From DASWVC01 sp036401335 (GTDB lineage: Bacteria; Verrucomicrobiota; Verrucomicrobiia; Chthoniobacterales; JAFAMB01), in assembly GCA_036401335.1 (NCBI GenBank), contig DASWVC010000265.1, positions 1 through 50,320 on the forward strand: a stretch of DNA of 50,320 nucleotides, in the 5' to 3' direction. The notes under the pieces were generated by a model. It was given only the letters and a program-made list of their open reading frames with translations, ran no database searches and had not been told where the DNA came from. Below, one piece after another: positions 24,925 through 34,062 of this stretch. Position 1 is the first letter of the stretch. Every line of letters starts with the position of its first letter. The translations under genes were made by a program, and so were the position numbers.

Positions 24925-26110
24925 CAGAAAGATGAAAAAACCTTCGCACAGTGTAAGCGATGCGATCCACTTCGTCATCCGACAACTCAGGAAAGATTGG
25001 CAGCGCCAACGCCTCCCGCGCCGCCTGCTCAGCCGCCGGCAGCTCGCCGAACGAATCGCTAATCCCGGCAAAGCAGGGTTGTTGGTGCAAAGGCACCGGG
25101 TAGTAAATTTCTGTGCCGATGCCCCGTTCGGTCAAGAAGCCGCGCAAAGCGTCGCGACAGGCCGTCCGAAGCACAAACTGGTGGTACGTATGACCCTGCC
25201 AGCCAAGGGTTTCCCGGTAAGGTTCAACGGGCAGTTGCACGAGCGCTTCCAAGCCCTCGAAAACTTCGTGGTAGCGCTGGGCAATGCGCCAACGCCGCTC
25301 GGACCACCGAGGCAGTTCGTGTAGCTTGCGGTTCAGGACAGCGGCCTGCAGTGCGTCCATCCGGAAATTTCCCCCCAGGGTCTGATGGCAGTAGCGCGGC
25401 TCCATGCCGTGGTTGCGATTGATGCGTAACCGCTCCGCCAGGTCCGGGTCAGAAGTAAGGGCCATCCCGGCATCTCCGAAAGCACCCAGGTTTTTGGTCG
25501 GGTAAAAGCTCAAGAAACCAGCCTTGCCGACGGAACCCGCCGTGCAGGGGCCGGTGCCGGACGGATAAACGGCTCCGATGGCCTGAGCCGCGTCCTCGAT
25601 CAACGTCAGTCCGCGCGGCGCACACGCACGTTGCAACCCGTCCAGGTCTGCGCAGAGTCCAAAAACGTGCACCGGAATCACGGCCCTGACCTGCAACCCT
25701 CCTTCCGTCATCAGGCCGTGCTCCGCCGGCCGGCAGTGGTGTTCCAGAAAGGATTCGAGCGCCGGAACGGAAAGGTTCAGGGTTCCAGGGTCTACATCGA
25801 CGAAGATCGGCCGGGCGCCCAGCCGGGCGATGCAGGCGGCTGTCGCAAAAAACGTGAACGGGGTGGTTACGACAGCGTCACCCGGACCCACCCCCAGGCT
25901 CATCAAAATCAGCAACTCGGCGTCCGTGCCCGACGAGGTTCCAACGGCATGGGTTGCACCCGTGAGTTGTTCCACCTGCTCTTCGAAGGCGCGTACCCGC
26001 GGACCCAGGATAAAGTTCTGTTCGTCGCAAACCGCGGTAACTTCAGCCAGCAGATCGCGCCGAAGGTCCAGAAATTGGCGCCGAAGATCAAAGAAGGGGA
26101 TGGGTGTCAC
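24890..26110 (-). CDS. DegT/DnrJ/EryC1/StrS-family sugar aminotransferase
   Basis: PLP enzyme that usually transfers an amino group to a keto sugar nucleotide for surface polysaccharide. I start at the GTG (complement of 26108-26110, VTPIPFFDLRRQF), with AAGG a few bases before it; this gives 406 residues. A longer frame opens at 26239 with a basic lead that does not fit. Landmarks: GTSSGTDAELLIL, the DVDPGTLNL turn, LIEDAAQAIGAVY, and the PLP lysine in FLSFYPTKNLGAFGDAGM; the C-terminal half ends with YYPVPLHQQPCF. The acceptor sugar is unknown; galE, ugd, manA and the sugar transferase suggest cell-surface glycan work. It overlaps hflX by 35 bases. Confidence 0.92.
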   Translation of the reverse strand: MTPIPFFDLRRQFLDLRRDLLAEVTAVCDEQNFILGPRVRAFEEQVEQLTGATHAVGTSSGTDAELLILMSLGVGPGDAVVTTPFTFFATAACIARLGARPIFVDVDPGTLNLSVPALESFLEHHCRPAEHGLMTEGGLQVRAVIPVHVFGLCADLDGLQRACAPRGLTLIEDAAQAIGAVYPSGTGPCTAGSVGKAGFLSFYPTKNLGAFGDAGMALTSDPDLAERLRINRNHGMEPRYCHQTLGGNFRMDALQAAVLNRKLHELPRWSERRWRIAQRYHEVFEGLEALVQLPVEPYRETLGWQGHTYHQFVLRTACRDALRGFLTERGIGTEIYYPVPLHQQPCFAGISDSFGELPAAEQAAREALALPIFPELSDDEVDRIAYTVRRFFHLSDVRNKRSIKTG

Positions 26111-26295
26111 CAAAGACCTTATTATCCGGCGAATCGAGGTCCGACGCAAACGCCATGTGCCAGTTCGTACGTACCCCCCCCGCAGCGCTGTCGGCTGGCG
26201 GAAATCCGTCACAAAAGCCTTCGCAACCAAAACGTGCATGCGTCCAAACGCTTTCCCTTGCCCGATCCATTGACGTTACGGCAAATAGAAACCTT

Positions 26296-26760
26296 ATGAA
26301 ACGCTTTGCACTTACCCTTGTGGGCGCGTTGGTGACTTCCCTGTCCGCTTACGCGGCGGATTCCGGTCCCGTTGAAAACACAGGCAAGACCGTCGGGAAA
26401 GCAGTCGACAACACGGGACGCACGCTGGAGCACGGGGCCCAGGCCACCGGTCGAACGCTCAAGCATGGAGCCCAGGCGACCACGAAAACCCTGAACAAGG
26501 CCACTGGTGGGAAATCCGGTTCAACGCACCGTCACCACCACCGTGCAACCGCCAAGGCAAGTCCTTCGCCAAGCGTTTCTCCAACCGGAACGGTAACACC
26601 CGCGGTTAGCCCGATGGCCACGCCAGAAGCGACCGTAACGCCGATGGCCACGCCCACAACGGTACCCACCGCGACCCCGATGACAATGCCGTCCGCCGCA
26701 CCGGGTACAACCCCGGTCGGGGGTTCTGACCTTACGCCCGCTCCGACGGCGACTCCCTGA
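26296..26760 (+). CDS. small secreted protein with four 11-residue repeats and a Thr/Pro-rich tail
   Basis: A 154-residue protein I do not recognise. A signal peptide (MKRFALTLVGALVTSLSAYA) is cut probably after residue 20. Residues 28-71 are four tandem 11-mers: NTGKTVGKAVD, NTGRTLEHGAQ, ATGRTLKHGAQ and ATTKTLNKATG. Eleven-residue periodicity fits an amphipathic helix of the kind seen in LEA-like proteins. A histidine cluster (HRHHHR, 79-84) follows, then about 65 residues of low complexity dominated by threonine, proline, alanine and valine. It is convergent with rimO (7-nt gap) and divergent from the aminotransferase. Function unknown; envelope or extracellular location is likely. Confidence 0.75.
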   Translation: MKRFALTLVGALVTSLSAYAADSGPVENTGKTVGKAVDNTGRTLEHGAQATGRTLKHGAQATTKTLNKATGGKSGSTHRHHHRATAKASPSPSVSPTGTVTPAVSPMATPEATVTPMATPTTVPTATPMTMPSAAPGTTPVGGSDLTPAPTATP

Positions 26761-26767
26761 CCCACGG

Positions 26768-28216
26768 TTACACGGGAAGACAACGTGCTGGCGCTCCGGC
26801 GCTGGCACGCGCCCGTAAATCGTAGGTCTGGGCCCCCGTGACTTCAACCTCCAGGAACTCTCCAACCCGAGCAGGCCGGTCCAGGATCACCTTTGCGTCT
26901 ACCTCCGGGGCGTCCCCTTTGCTCCGGGCTACCAGGGGCTGATCCACCAGCACCTGCATGTGCCGGCCAACCTGCTCCCGTGCCACCTCCCGCGCAATCT
27001 GCTGCTGAAGCGACATCGCGCGGCGGTACCGCTCTTTTTTAACGTTCACGGGAACCTGATCCGGCATTTTCGCTGCACGCGAACCCTCTTCCCGCGAGTA
27101 AAGAAAAATTCCCAACCGCTCAAACCGCACCCGTGCGATAAATTCAAGCAGAGCGGTAAACTGGGCTTCTGTTTCCCCGGGGAAGCCGACGATAAAAGTG
27201 GTGCGTAGCGTCAGCCCCGGGATGCCGGCCCGGAGCCGGGAAATGAGTTCCTCAATGTGCTCACGCGAGGTTTCCCGGCGCATGACCTCCAGCATCATGC
27301 CGTCAATGTGTTGCAGCGGCATGTCCACGTAGGGCACCACGTGGCGGCTCCGGGCAATGACCGTAATCAGCTCCTCACTCCAATGGGCCGGGTGCGTGTA
27401 CAACAGGCGCACCCAGAATTCGTCCGGCAGGTCATCCAGCCGTTCAATCAGACGGCTCAGGGTGGGACCCCGTCGCGAGTCGACCGGCTGGCGCGGACCG
27501 GCTTTCTCCGCCCAAAGGTCCATGCCGAAAAAGGTCGTATCCTGGCTGATCAGGTTGAATTCCCGAACCCCTTCCGCACTCAGGCGGTGCACTTCGGCTG
27601 CAATCGACTCGATGGTGCGGCTCCGGTGACGTCCCCGCATCTGCGGGATCACGCAAAAACTGCAGGGATGATTGCACCCTTCCGCAATCTTGACGAAAGC
27701 GTAATGGGCCGGGGTCAGCCGGAATCGCGGAGTGTCGTAATCGGGAATGTAACGCGATTTCGGCGTGACCAGGTTCAGGGGCGAACCGGGCTGTAGGCTG
27801 TCCCGCTGCAGCACCGCCTCCACGATCTGACCTGCCTGCCCCACCTGGTCCAGCCCCATGAACGCGTCCACTTCCGGCAACTCCGCCGCGAGTTCCCTGG
27901 CAAACCGCTGCGACATGCAACCGCTGACGATCAGCTTCTGTTGGCGGCCTTTGAACAACCCGCGCTGCTGGTGCGCGTCCAAAATCGCTTCAATCGATTC
28001 CTCCTTCGCGGAATCGATAAACGCACAAGTATTCACGATCAGCACATCGGCTTCCGTCGCATCGGCCGTGACCTCCATTCCACGTGACCGGATGTCTCCC
28101 AGCATTACTTCTGCATCAACCAGGTTCTTGGCGCACCCCAAGCTGATCATCCCCACCCTGATGGGCGCAGAAGCAGCAGTTGGCGCACTCCCAACAGGCA
28201 TAACGGTTAAATCCAT
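26768..28216 (-). CDS. rimO: ribosomal protein S12 methylthiotransferase
   Basis: Radical-SAM enzyme that adds a methylthio group to the conserved aspartate of ribosomal protein uS12. It has 482 residues. N-terminal UPF0004 domain with three cysteines (SLGCAKNLVDAEVM, NTCAFIDSAKEES, VSGCMSQR); radical-SAM motif CNHPCSFCVIP; C-terminal TRAM domain (about residues 410-475, ending in VEVTGAQTYDLRA). The SLGCAKN signature and length separate it from MiaB. It ends a minus-strand row ftsK-rodZ-rimO, 13 nt after the RodZ gene. Confidence 0.96.
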   Translation of the reverse strand: MDLTVMPVGSAPTAASAPIRVGMISLGCAKNLVDAEVMLGDIRSRGMEVTADATEADVLIVNTCAFIDSAKEESIEAILDAHQQRGLFKGRQQKLIVSGCMSQRFARELAAELPEVDAFMGLDQVGQAGQIVEAVLQRDSLQPGSPLNLVTPKSRYIPDYDTPRFRLTPAHYAFVKIAEGCNHPCSFCVIPQMRGRHRSRTIESIAAEVHRLSAEGVREFNLISQDTTFFGMDLWAEKAGPRQPVDSRRGPTLSRLIERLDDLPDEFWVRLLYTHPAHWSEELITVIARSRHVVPYVDMPLQHIDGMMLEVMRRETSREHIEELISRLRAGIPGLTLRTTFIVGFPGETEAQFTALLEFIARVRFERLGIFLYSREEGSRAAKMPDQVPVNVKKERYRRAMSLQQQIAREVAREQVGRHMQVLVDQPLVARSKGDAPEVDAKVILDRPARVGEFLEVEVTGAQTYDLRARASAGAPARCLPV

Positions 28217-28229
28217 TCGGTTCTCGTGA

Positions 28230-29285
28230 TCAATTAATCACGATATCCGGAGTTTTGCCCCGCACAAGCTGTCCGTCTTCACGTACCTCAACGGCACGCC
28301 GGTCCGATACTTTCAACCAGAACCGCTTCCCTTGCACCACAATCGGCTCAGCCTGAGGAGAAGCGTACCCGGAGAACACCGGGTGCGAACTTCGTTGGTC
28401 CCGGACCACCCGGATGTACGTCCGCCGAAGCGCCCGCACCTCCAGTTTCTTAGCGGCTGCGGCGCCGTCGGGCCCGGAAGCAATCAGGGAATCAGGAGTG
28501 TCCTCGGTAAGGGGAGACGCCGCGGCGGCCGGAGTCGGCAACGGATCTGACCAGGGCACCGTCTTCGCCGGTTCCGCCGCCGGAATGGCAGGCGTGGCCG
28601 CCACGACCGGCACCGAGGGTGCTGGTGACGGAGATGCAACAACCGGTAAAGGGGCCACGGTGGCCGGCGTGCTGGCGCCCTTCGACGCAGCCAGTTCGCC
28701 AACGCCCACCCCGGCACTTGGACTGGGTGCCGCGGGACTCGATGCGGCCGGACTAGGCGCGGCGCCCACTTCTTTCAGAATGGATTGAAGGGTGTCGGGC
28801 GGTTCCGCTGCCGCGGCGGCGGGCGTGGCCACCGCGACCGGCTCCGACACCCGCTCCGGCTCAGTCCGAGGTTGCAGGCGGGACAGGCCCACCGCCAGGT
28901 AGGCGAACACGGGTAAACCAACGAGCACCACCAAAACCAAAAGGGTTACCAGGACCGGCGGCACCCGGAAAACCTTTGGCGTTACCGGCCGGGACTCCGC
29001 CATGTACCGCACCGGAGCAGAACGTAAGTACTGGTAGTCGCTCAGCGATATGCCGCGGCTGACGTGAAACTGTTCAAGTTCTTCCCGCAAATCAACTCCA
29101 AGAAATTTGGCGTACTTGGCCAGAAAACTCTTGGCATACGTGAGGTTGGGAAATCGGGAGTAATCGTCTGCTTCAAGGTCCAGAATCCGGTCCGGCCGAA
29201 TCTTGGTCATCTCGGCCACTTGGTCGATCTCCCAACCCCGTTCAAGACGGCCCTGCCGTAACCTGGTTCCTATGGTTTCGAGCAT
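28230..29285 (-). CDS. rodZ: RodZ-like cell-shape protein
   Basis: Bitopic membrane protein that links the MreB cytoskeleton to the wall-synthesis machine. It has 351 residues from the ATG at 29285 (MLETIGTRLRQGRLERGWEI). Domains: an N-terminal helix-turn-helix of the RodZ type (residues 1-75, with FPNLTYAKSFLAKYAKFLGV), one membrane helix (about 109-134, VPPVLVTLLVLVVLVGLPVF), a long alanine/proline/serine-rich periplasmic linker, and a C-terminal DUF4115 domain (about 285-351, RTYIRVV to VRGKTPDIVIN). The gene lies between ftsK and rimO on the same strand, so division, shape and ribosome modification share a row. Confidence 0.9.
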   Translation of the reverse strand: MLETIGTRLRQGRLERGWEIDQVAEMTKIRPDRILDLEADDYSRFPNLTYAKSFLAKYAKFLGVDLREELEQFHVSRGISLSDYQYLRSAPVRYMAESRPVTPKVFRVPPVLVTLLVLVVLVGLPVFAYLAVGLSRLQPRTEPERVSEPVAVATPAAAAAEPPDTLQSILKEVGAAPSPAASSPAAPSPSAGVGVGELAASKGASTPATVAPLPVVASPSPAPSVPVVAATPAIPAAEPAKTVPWSDPLPTPAAAASPLTEDTPDSLIASGPDGAAAAKKLEVRALRRTYIRVVRDQRSSHPVFSGYASPQAEPIVVQGKRFWLKVSDRRAVEVREDGQLVRGKTPDIVIN

Positions 29286-29372
29286 CACAACAGCCGGTGA
29301 GGTGCAAACGCTTTCTGCTGGCCCAGGCATCTTAAGCATTTTCAAGGTCAACCGCATCGCTGAACCTGCTGG

Positions 29373-31763
29373 TCAAACCAACGCATCCAGATCAACTAAG
29401 ATTTCCCGCGGTTTCGCACCTTCCCCGGGACCCAAAATGCCGCGCCGCTCCAGGATGTCAACCACGCGCGCGGCCCGAGTGTAACCAAGGCGCAGCCGCC
29501 GTTGCAGCATGGACGTGGAGGCCCGTTTTTCCTGACGAATAATCTCCATGCATTTGTCGACGAGCGCCTCATCTTCTTCGCTGACTTCCTCTTCGGAAGG
29601 CCCGGAGGATTCCAACTGGCTCTGAATGGCGGGATCAAAAACCGGCATCGCCTGTGCTGCCACAAAATCCACCAGTTCATGAATTTCTTCGTCCGTCACC
29701 AGCACCCCTTGGGATCGCACCAGCCGCGAGGTGCCTGGCGGCCGGTAAAACATGTCTCCCTGACCCAGCAACCGTTCGGCGCCGTTCTCATCCAGGATGA
29801 CGCGGCTGTCCAGGGCTGACGCCACCTGGAAAGCGATGCGGGTGGGGATGTTTGCTTTGATTACTCCGGTAACCACATCCGCCCGGGGCGTCTGGGTCGC
29901 TACAATCATGTGAATGCCGGCGGCTCGAGCCATCTGAGTGATCCGGGCGATGGCAGACTCAACGTCCGCGGGCGCCGTCTGCATGAGATCGGCTAATTCA
30001 TCAATAATTACCACCACAAAAGGCATTTTTTCTGGAATAATTAGATCATCTTCCCGCGGCACACGGATCGGTCGGCTTTCGGCAGTCCTTTCCACGTCCA
30101 ATTCGTCTTCCGGACGGGAAGGTTTTTCGAGGTCAAGCTCCTTTTGGGATTTCGGTTTGGGCCGGGCATTGAATCCGGTGATGTTCCGCACCCCGACTTT
30201 GGCAAAAATTTTGTAACGGGTCTCCATCTCGTTGATCACCCAACGCAGCGCGAGCAGCACCTTTTTAGGGTCGGTGACCACCGGCATGACAAGGTGCGGC
30301 AGGTTATTGTAAACCTGCATCTCGACAACCTTGGGATCGATCATCACGAAACGCAGGTCATCGGGCATGAACCGGTAGAGGATGCTCGCAATGACGGCGT
30401 TGATGCAGACGCTTTTGCCGCTGCCGGTGGTGCCCGCAACGAGGCAATGCGGCATCTGGGCCAGATCGCCCAGAATGATTTTGCCGTAGACGTCTTTCCC
30501 CAAGACAATCGGGATGCGGTAATTGGTTTGCGCCCACTCGTCTGACTCCAGGATCTCCCGGAGTACAACCTTTACCTTCTTACTATTGGCAATCTCGATT
30601 CCGACCGTGTCTTTGCCGGGGATGGGCGCAAGGATATTGATCCGTTCCGCACGGGTCGCGCGGGCCAAATCACGTTCCAAGCTTGCGATTTTGTCAACGC
30701 GCACCCCGCGGGCCGGGTAAACCTCGTAGCGGGTGATGGTGGGACCGCGGGTGATGTCACCCGGGCTGGCCTCAATGTTGAACTGCTTCAACGTGTCCAT
30801 CAAAACGCTTTGGATCTGCTTCAACTCCGCCGGATCAGCCGCTTTGCGTGCCTCCACGTCGATCCGGTCAAGCAGGTCCAGGGACGGCAGTTTGTAATGC
30901 TCAAGGTTCTGGCTGGTTAAACCTGAAACGGGACCTTTGACCTTGGCACCTTTCGTCGCGACCAGGACAGGGTTGGCCGGAGCCGTAGCCGACGCATCGA
31001 AAATTTTCGGCTCGGGGTGCAGCGGATCGTCCGGCGACGGTGAGGCTTCCACCGGCACACCCTGCCGTTTCAGTTCCTTCTCGTGGCGGCGGATCTCACG
31101 CTGGATCCGCTTCTGGTCCGCCTCCAACCGCCCGCGTTCATCCACGGCAGCCAGCCGCCGCCGTTCTTTCGCCCGCCCCATTTCCACGAAGAAATGTTTG
31201 ATTCCAAGCAGCAACTGGCCAACGGCATGGATGGGCCGGATGCCCGTCAAGTAGATCAAGCTGATCGCATAGGCGACCGCCAGTGCAATCAAGGACCCGA
31301 CCTGGCCCAACATCACCTCCACGATGGAACCGCCCAGGTAGTGCCCCACCCAGCCGCCCGGCCCGTCAATGTTAAACTCACGTTTCCAGGATTGCAGAAA
31401 ATGATTTTGGACCTGGGCCAGGGAAGCGCCCAGGCCGAGGGACAGCAGCGCCCAGAGCAGCCGGCGTTTTATCCGAAACCCCGGCAGGAACAGCTTTGCA
31501 CCCCCAAACCCGAGCAGGATGGCGGCCACGAGGTAAGCCGCGGCGCCAAGGGTAAAATAAAAGACACAGGCAATCAGCGCGCCCGTGGGCCCGATGAAAT
31601 TTTGCGCCGGGTTGTTGGGCGGGTTGGCCGTGCTCAGGACGAACCACGAAGGCACATCCTTCGGCGCGTAAGAAATCAGCGCCAGGAAAAGAACCGTCCC
31701 GGTGCCGAGGAACATCAACCCTAGTACTTCATTCCACGCATTGTGCTTCCTCGACTGCGCCAT
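29373..31763 (-). CDS. ftsK: DNA translocase FtsK/SpoIIIE
   Basis: Hexameric DNA pump at the division septum that clears chromosomes and activates XerCD recombination. I start at ATG 31763 (MAQSRKHNAWNEVLGL), giving 796 residues; a GTG 63 bases upstream is the alternative. The N-terminal membrane domain (about residues 15-175) has four helices, then a linker of about 110 residues rich in charge. Motor: Walker A in GTTGSGKSVCINAVIASIL, Walker B in VVIIDELADLM, and the following QTPRADVVTGVIKANIPTRI. The C-terminal gamma winged-helix domain, which reads the KOPS sequences, is present (ASTSMLQRRLRLGYTRAARV). It is divergent from manA. Confidence 0.96.
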   Translation of the reverse strand: MAQSRKHNAWNEVLGLMFLGTGTVLFLALISYAPKDVPSWFVLSTANPPNNPAQNFIGPTGALIACVFYFTLGAAAYLVAAILLGFGGAKLFLPGFRIKRRLLWALLSLGLGASLAQVQNHFLQSWKREFNIDGPGGWVGHYLGGSIVEVMLGQVGSLIALAVAYAISLIYLTGIRPIHAVGQLLLGIKHFFVEMGRAKERRRLAAVDERGRLEADQKRIQREIRRHEKELKRQGVPVEASPSPDDPLHPEPKIFDASATAPANPVLVATKGAKVKGPVSGLTSQNLEHYKLPSLDLLDRIDVEARKAADPAELKQIQSVLMDTLKQFNIEASPGDITRGPTITRYEVYPARGVRVDKIASLERDLARATRAERINILAPIPGKDTVGIEIANSKKVKVVLREILESDEWAQTNYRIPIVLGKDVYGKIILGDLAQMPHCLVAGTTGSGKSVCINAVIASILYRFMPDDLRFVMIDPKVVEMQVYNNLPHLVMPVVTDPKKVLLALRWVINEMETRYKIFAKVGVRNITGFNARPKPKSQKELDLEKPSRPEDELDVERTAESRPIRVPREDDLIIPEKMPFVVVIIDELADLMQTAPADVESAIARITQMARAAGIHMIVATQTPRADVVTGVIKANIPTRIAFQVASALDSRVILDENGAERLLGQGDMFYRPPGTSRLVRSQGVLVTDEEIHELVDFVAAQAMPVFDPAIQSQLESSGPSEEEVSEEDEALVDKCMEIIRQEKRASTSMLQRRLRLGYTRAARVVDILERRGILGPGEGAKPREILVDLDALV

Positions 31764-31830
31764 TGCTGCCCAGTGTAAATTTTTGTCCCGTCCTTTCAAT
31801 GCAGATTCGGCTGTTTCCCTCGCCACCTGA

Positions 31831-31859
31831 TTGAAAAATGCGTTTAAACTGCCTTTATA
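31831..31859 (+). promoter_or_regulatory. possible promoter for manA
   Basis: TTGAAA at 31831-31836 lies 17 bases before TTTATA (31854-31859), or 19 bases before TATAAG, in the short gap between divergent ftsK and manA. The ATG follows 20 bases later. The -10 match is moderate only. Confidence 0.3.
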
Positions 31860-31879
31860 AGCACCGCTGATCTGCCCGT

Positions 31880-32815
31880 ATGAAAGAATCGTGTTTAACG
31901 TTTGCGCCGCTTTACGTGCCTAGAATGTGGGGAGGCCGCGACCTGGCGACCCTGTTTCAGCGGAAGCTGCCGTCCGCCCAATTGATTGGCGAATCGTGGG
32001 AGCTTGTCGACCGGGTTGACGCGCAAAGCGTTGTTGAACACGGTCCCTGGCAGGGCAGGACGTTGCATCAGCTGTGGGAGGACCATCGGGAGGAAGTGTT
32101 CGGCACCGGCCTCACCGGGCCCCGGTTTCCCTTGCTCATCAAGATCCTGGATGCCTCGGACGTGCTCTCCGTGCAGGTCCACCCGCCGGTGACGGCGGCT
32201 GCGACCCTTGGAGGCGAATGTAAAACCGAGGTGTGGTACTTCGTGAGCGTCAAGCCCGGAGCTTCGGTTTTCGCGGGCCTCAAACGCGGCACCACTCCGG
32301 AAACGTTCCAACGGGCGTTGACCGACGGCATGGTAGCGTCGCTCATGCACCGCTTGGAGAGCCGCCCCGATGAGTTCATCTTTATCCCAAGCGGGCGGGT
32401 GCACGCCATTGATGCGGGCAACGTCCTTTTCGAGATCCAGCAGAACAGCGACACCACGTACCGTGTTTTTGACTGGGACCGAGTGGACCCGAACGGAAAC
32501 GCGAGGCAGCTGCACCTCCGGGAATCGCTGGCCTGCATTGATTTCGGCGATTTCGAACCGGAGTTAGGCCGCCGGCAAGGGGAACTGCTGGTGCAATGCG
32601 AGTACTTCAAGGTCCAGCGTTGGGCGGTAGCCGGCCGGCGCCCGGCGGAACCCGACGGGCGATTTGCCGTCTTCCAGGTGGTCCGGGGGGGTGTGCGGGT
32701 GGATGACCGGACGTTCCGGCCGGGAGACCTGTTTCTGGTTCCGGCCAGCGCAACGGCGGCCACCTTGCAAGCAGTGGAGGGTGAGGCTTTGGTGTTGCGT
32801 ACCTCGCTGGATTGA
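31880..32815 (+). CDS. manA: mannose-6-phosphate isomerase, class I
   Basis: Zinc enzyme that interconverts fructose 6-phosphate and mannose 6-phosphate, feeding GDP-mannose-type sugars. At 311 residues it is the short, Bacillus-like type. The start MKESCLTFAPLYVPRMWGG is typical. Zinc ligands: QVHPP, the glutamate in KTEVWY, and the histidine in GRVHAIDAG; the catalytic arginine region EIQQNSDTTYRVFDWDR is present. The C-terminal cupin half ends at LRTSLD. Its gene is divergent from ftsK and stands alone before the polyprenyl synthase gene. Confidence 0.93.
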   Translation: MKESCLTFAPLYVPRMWGGRDLATLFQRKLPSAQLIGESWELVDRVDAQSVVEHGPWQGRTLHQLWEDHREEVFGTGLTGPRFPLLIKILDASDVLSVQVHPPVTAAATLGGECKTEVWYFVSVKPGASVFAGLKRGTTPETFQRALTDGMVASLMHRLESRPDEFIFIPSGRVHAIDAGNVLFEIQQNSDTTYRVFDWDRVDPNGNARQLHLRESLACIDFGDFEPELGRRQGELLVQCEYFKVQRWAVAGRRPAEPDGRFAVFQVVRGGVRVDDRTFRPGDLFLVPASATAATLQAVEGEALVLRTSLD

Positions 32816-33003
32816 TGCGAGAAGAGTCTGCGGCCGCCCGGTGGGCGTACAACCAGGAGGGCCACACCTGCGGGACCCCCATAACCACCCCGCGGCGGCA
32901 AGGACCCGGGCTGGTTTCAGCCTGGCTATCAGGACAAAAACATGGTCACAATGCTCCGGGACACACCAATTGACGCGAGAAGGTTTCGCGGTAGGCTCAC
33001 TTT

Positions 33004-34038
33004 GTGAAACTTTTCACAAGGTCTGCTCTTCGCGCCTCCGCAGCGGCAAAGCTGCAAAGCGCCACTGAGCTGATCAACCCGCACCTTGGCACCGTGGAGG
33101 AGCGGATTCGCGGGCAGGCCCGGGCTTTTGACCCTGCCATCGAGGGTTACGTTGCTTATGCCCTTGGCAGCAGTGGCAAGCGTTTGCGGCCTGCGCTGGC
33201 CCTCCTGGCCGGAGCTGCCACCGGGGGGGTGGGTTCGAGTCACGTCGATCTGGCCGTGATCCTGGAATTGATTCATCTGGCCACCCTCGTTCACGATGAC
33301 ATCATGGATGGTGCCGAGATTCGGCGCGGCCAGCCGACTGCGAATGCAAAATGGGGCAATAACCTTGCCGTGCTGTTGGGCGATTGCCTTTTTGCCCACG
33401 CCCTGAAATTATCGGCCGCTTTTCCCGGCAATGAAATCTGCCGGCGCATTGCCGAGGCCGCCAATGAGGTTTGTTCCGGCGAGATTATCCAGACGCAGCG
33501 CCGTTTCGATCTGACCCTCTCAATCCCCGATTACTTCGAGATCATCGAGATGAAGACGGCTGCTTTGTTTGCGGCTGCCGGAGAATTAGGCGCATTCCTG
33601 AACGGGGCCAGTCCGGAAGCCATCGGCGCCCTGAAAAATTACGGCTCGCGGCTCGGTACGGCTTATCAGGTGTACGACGATTGCCTGGACATTGCGGGAA
33701 ACGAGCAACATGCCGGCAAGACGCTCGGCTCGGACCTTCGGAAAGGTAAAATGACCCTGCCGGTACTTTACCTGCTCCAGGATGCGGACGCGAATGAGCA
33801 CCATCGGTTCAGCGAAATTCTGCTGCGAGGCGAAGCGGAAGTGCGCGGCCTGGAGGAGTTGGTCAAAGAGGTGGTGAGGCGTGGTTGCCTGAGACGTTCG
33901 GTAGAAACAGCCAAACAGATGGTGGCTGAAGCGCAAGATGAAGTGAGGGTGCTTCCGATCAACCGGTTTACCCTGGCTTTGCAGGACGTGGCTGGATTTC
34001 TGTCGAATACGGTTGATCAGCTGGCGATGGCTGCATAA
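33004..34038 (+). CDS. long-chain polyprenyl diphosphate synthase (octaprenyl/heptaprenyl type)
   Basis: Condenses isopentenyl diphosphate onto an allylic starter to make a long isoprenoid chain, probably the quinone side chain. It has 344 residues from a GTG start at 33004 (MKLFTRSALRASAAAKL). The first aspartate-rich motif is VHDDIMDGAEIRRGQPT and the second is YDDCLDIAGNEQHAGKTLG followed by SDLRKGKMTLP. The residues before the first motif (LIHLATLVHDD) lack bulky aromatics, which fits a long product. Chain length cannot be fixed from sequence. radC follows in the same direction after 24 nt. Confidence 0.93.
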   Translation: MKLFTRSALRASAAAKLQSATELINPHLGTVEERIRGQARAFDPAIEGYVAYALGSSGKRLRPALALLAGAATGGVGSSHVDLAVILELIHLATLVHDDIMDGAEIRRGQPTANAKWGNNLAVLLGDCLFAHALKLSAAFPGNEICRRIAEAANEVCSGEIIQTQRRFDLTLSIPDYFEIIEMKTAALFAAAGELGAFLNGASPEAIGALKNYGSRLGTAYQVYDDCLDIAGNEQHAGKTLGSDLRKGKMTLPVLYLLQDADANEHHRFSEILLRGEAEVRGLEELVKEVVRRGCLRRSVETAKQMVAEAQDEVRVLPINRFTLALQDVAGFLSNTVDQLAMAA

Positions 34039-34062
34039 CAATGTTTGCGTGTGTTCTTAAAC

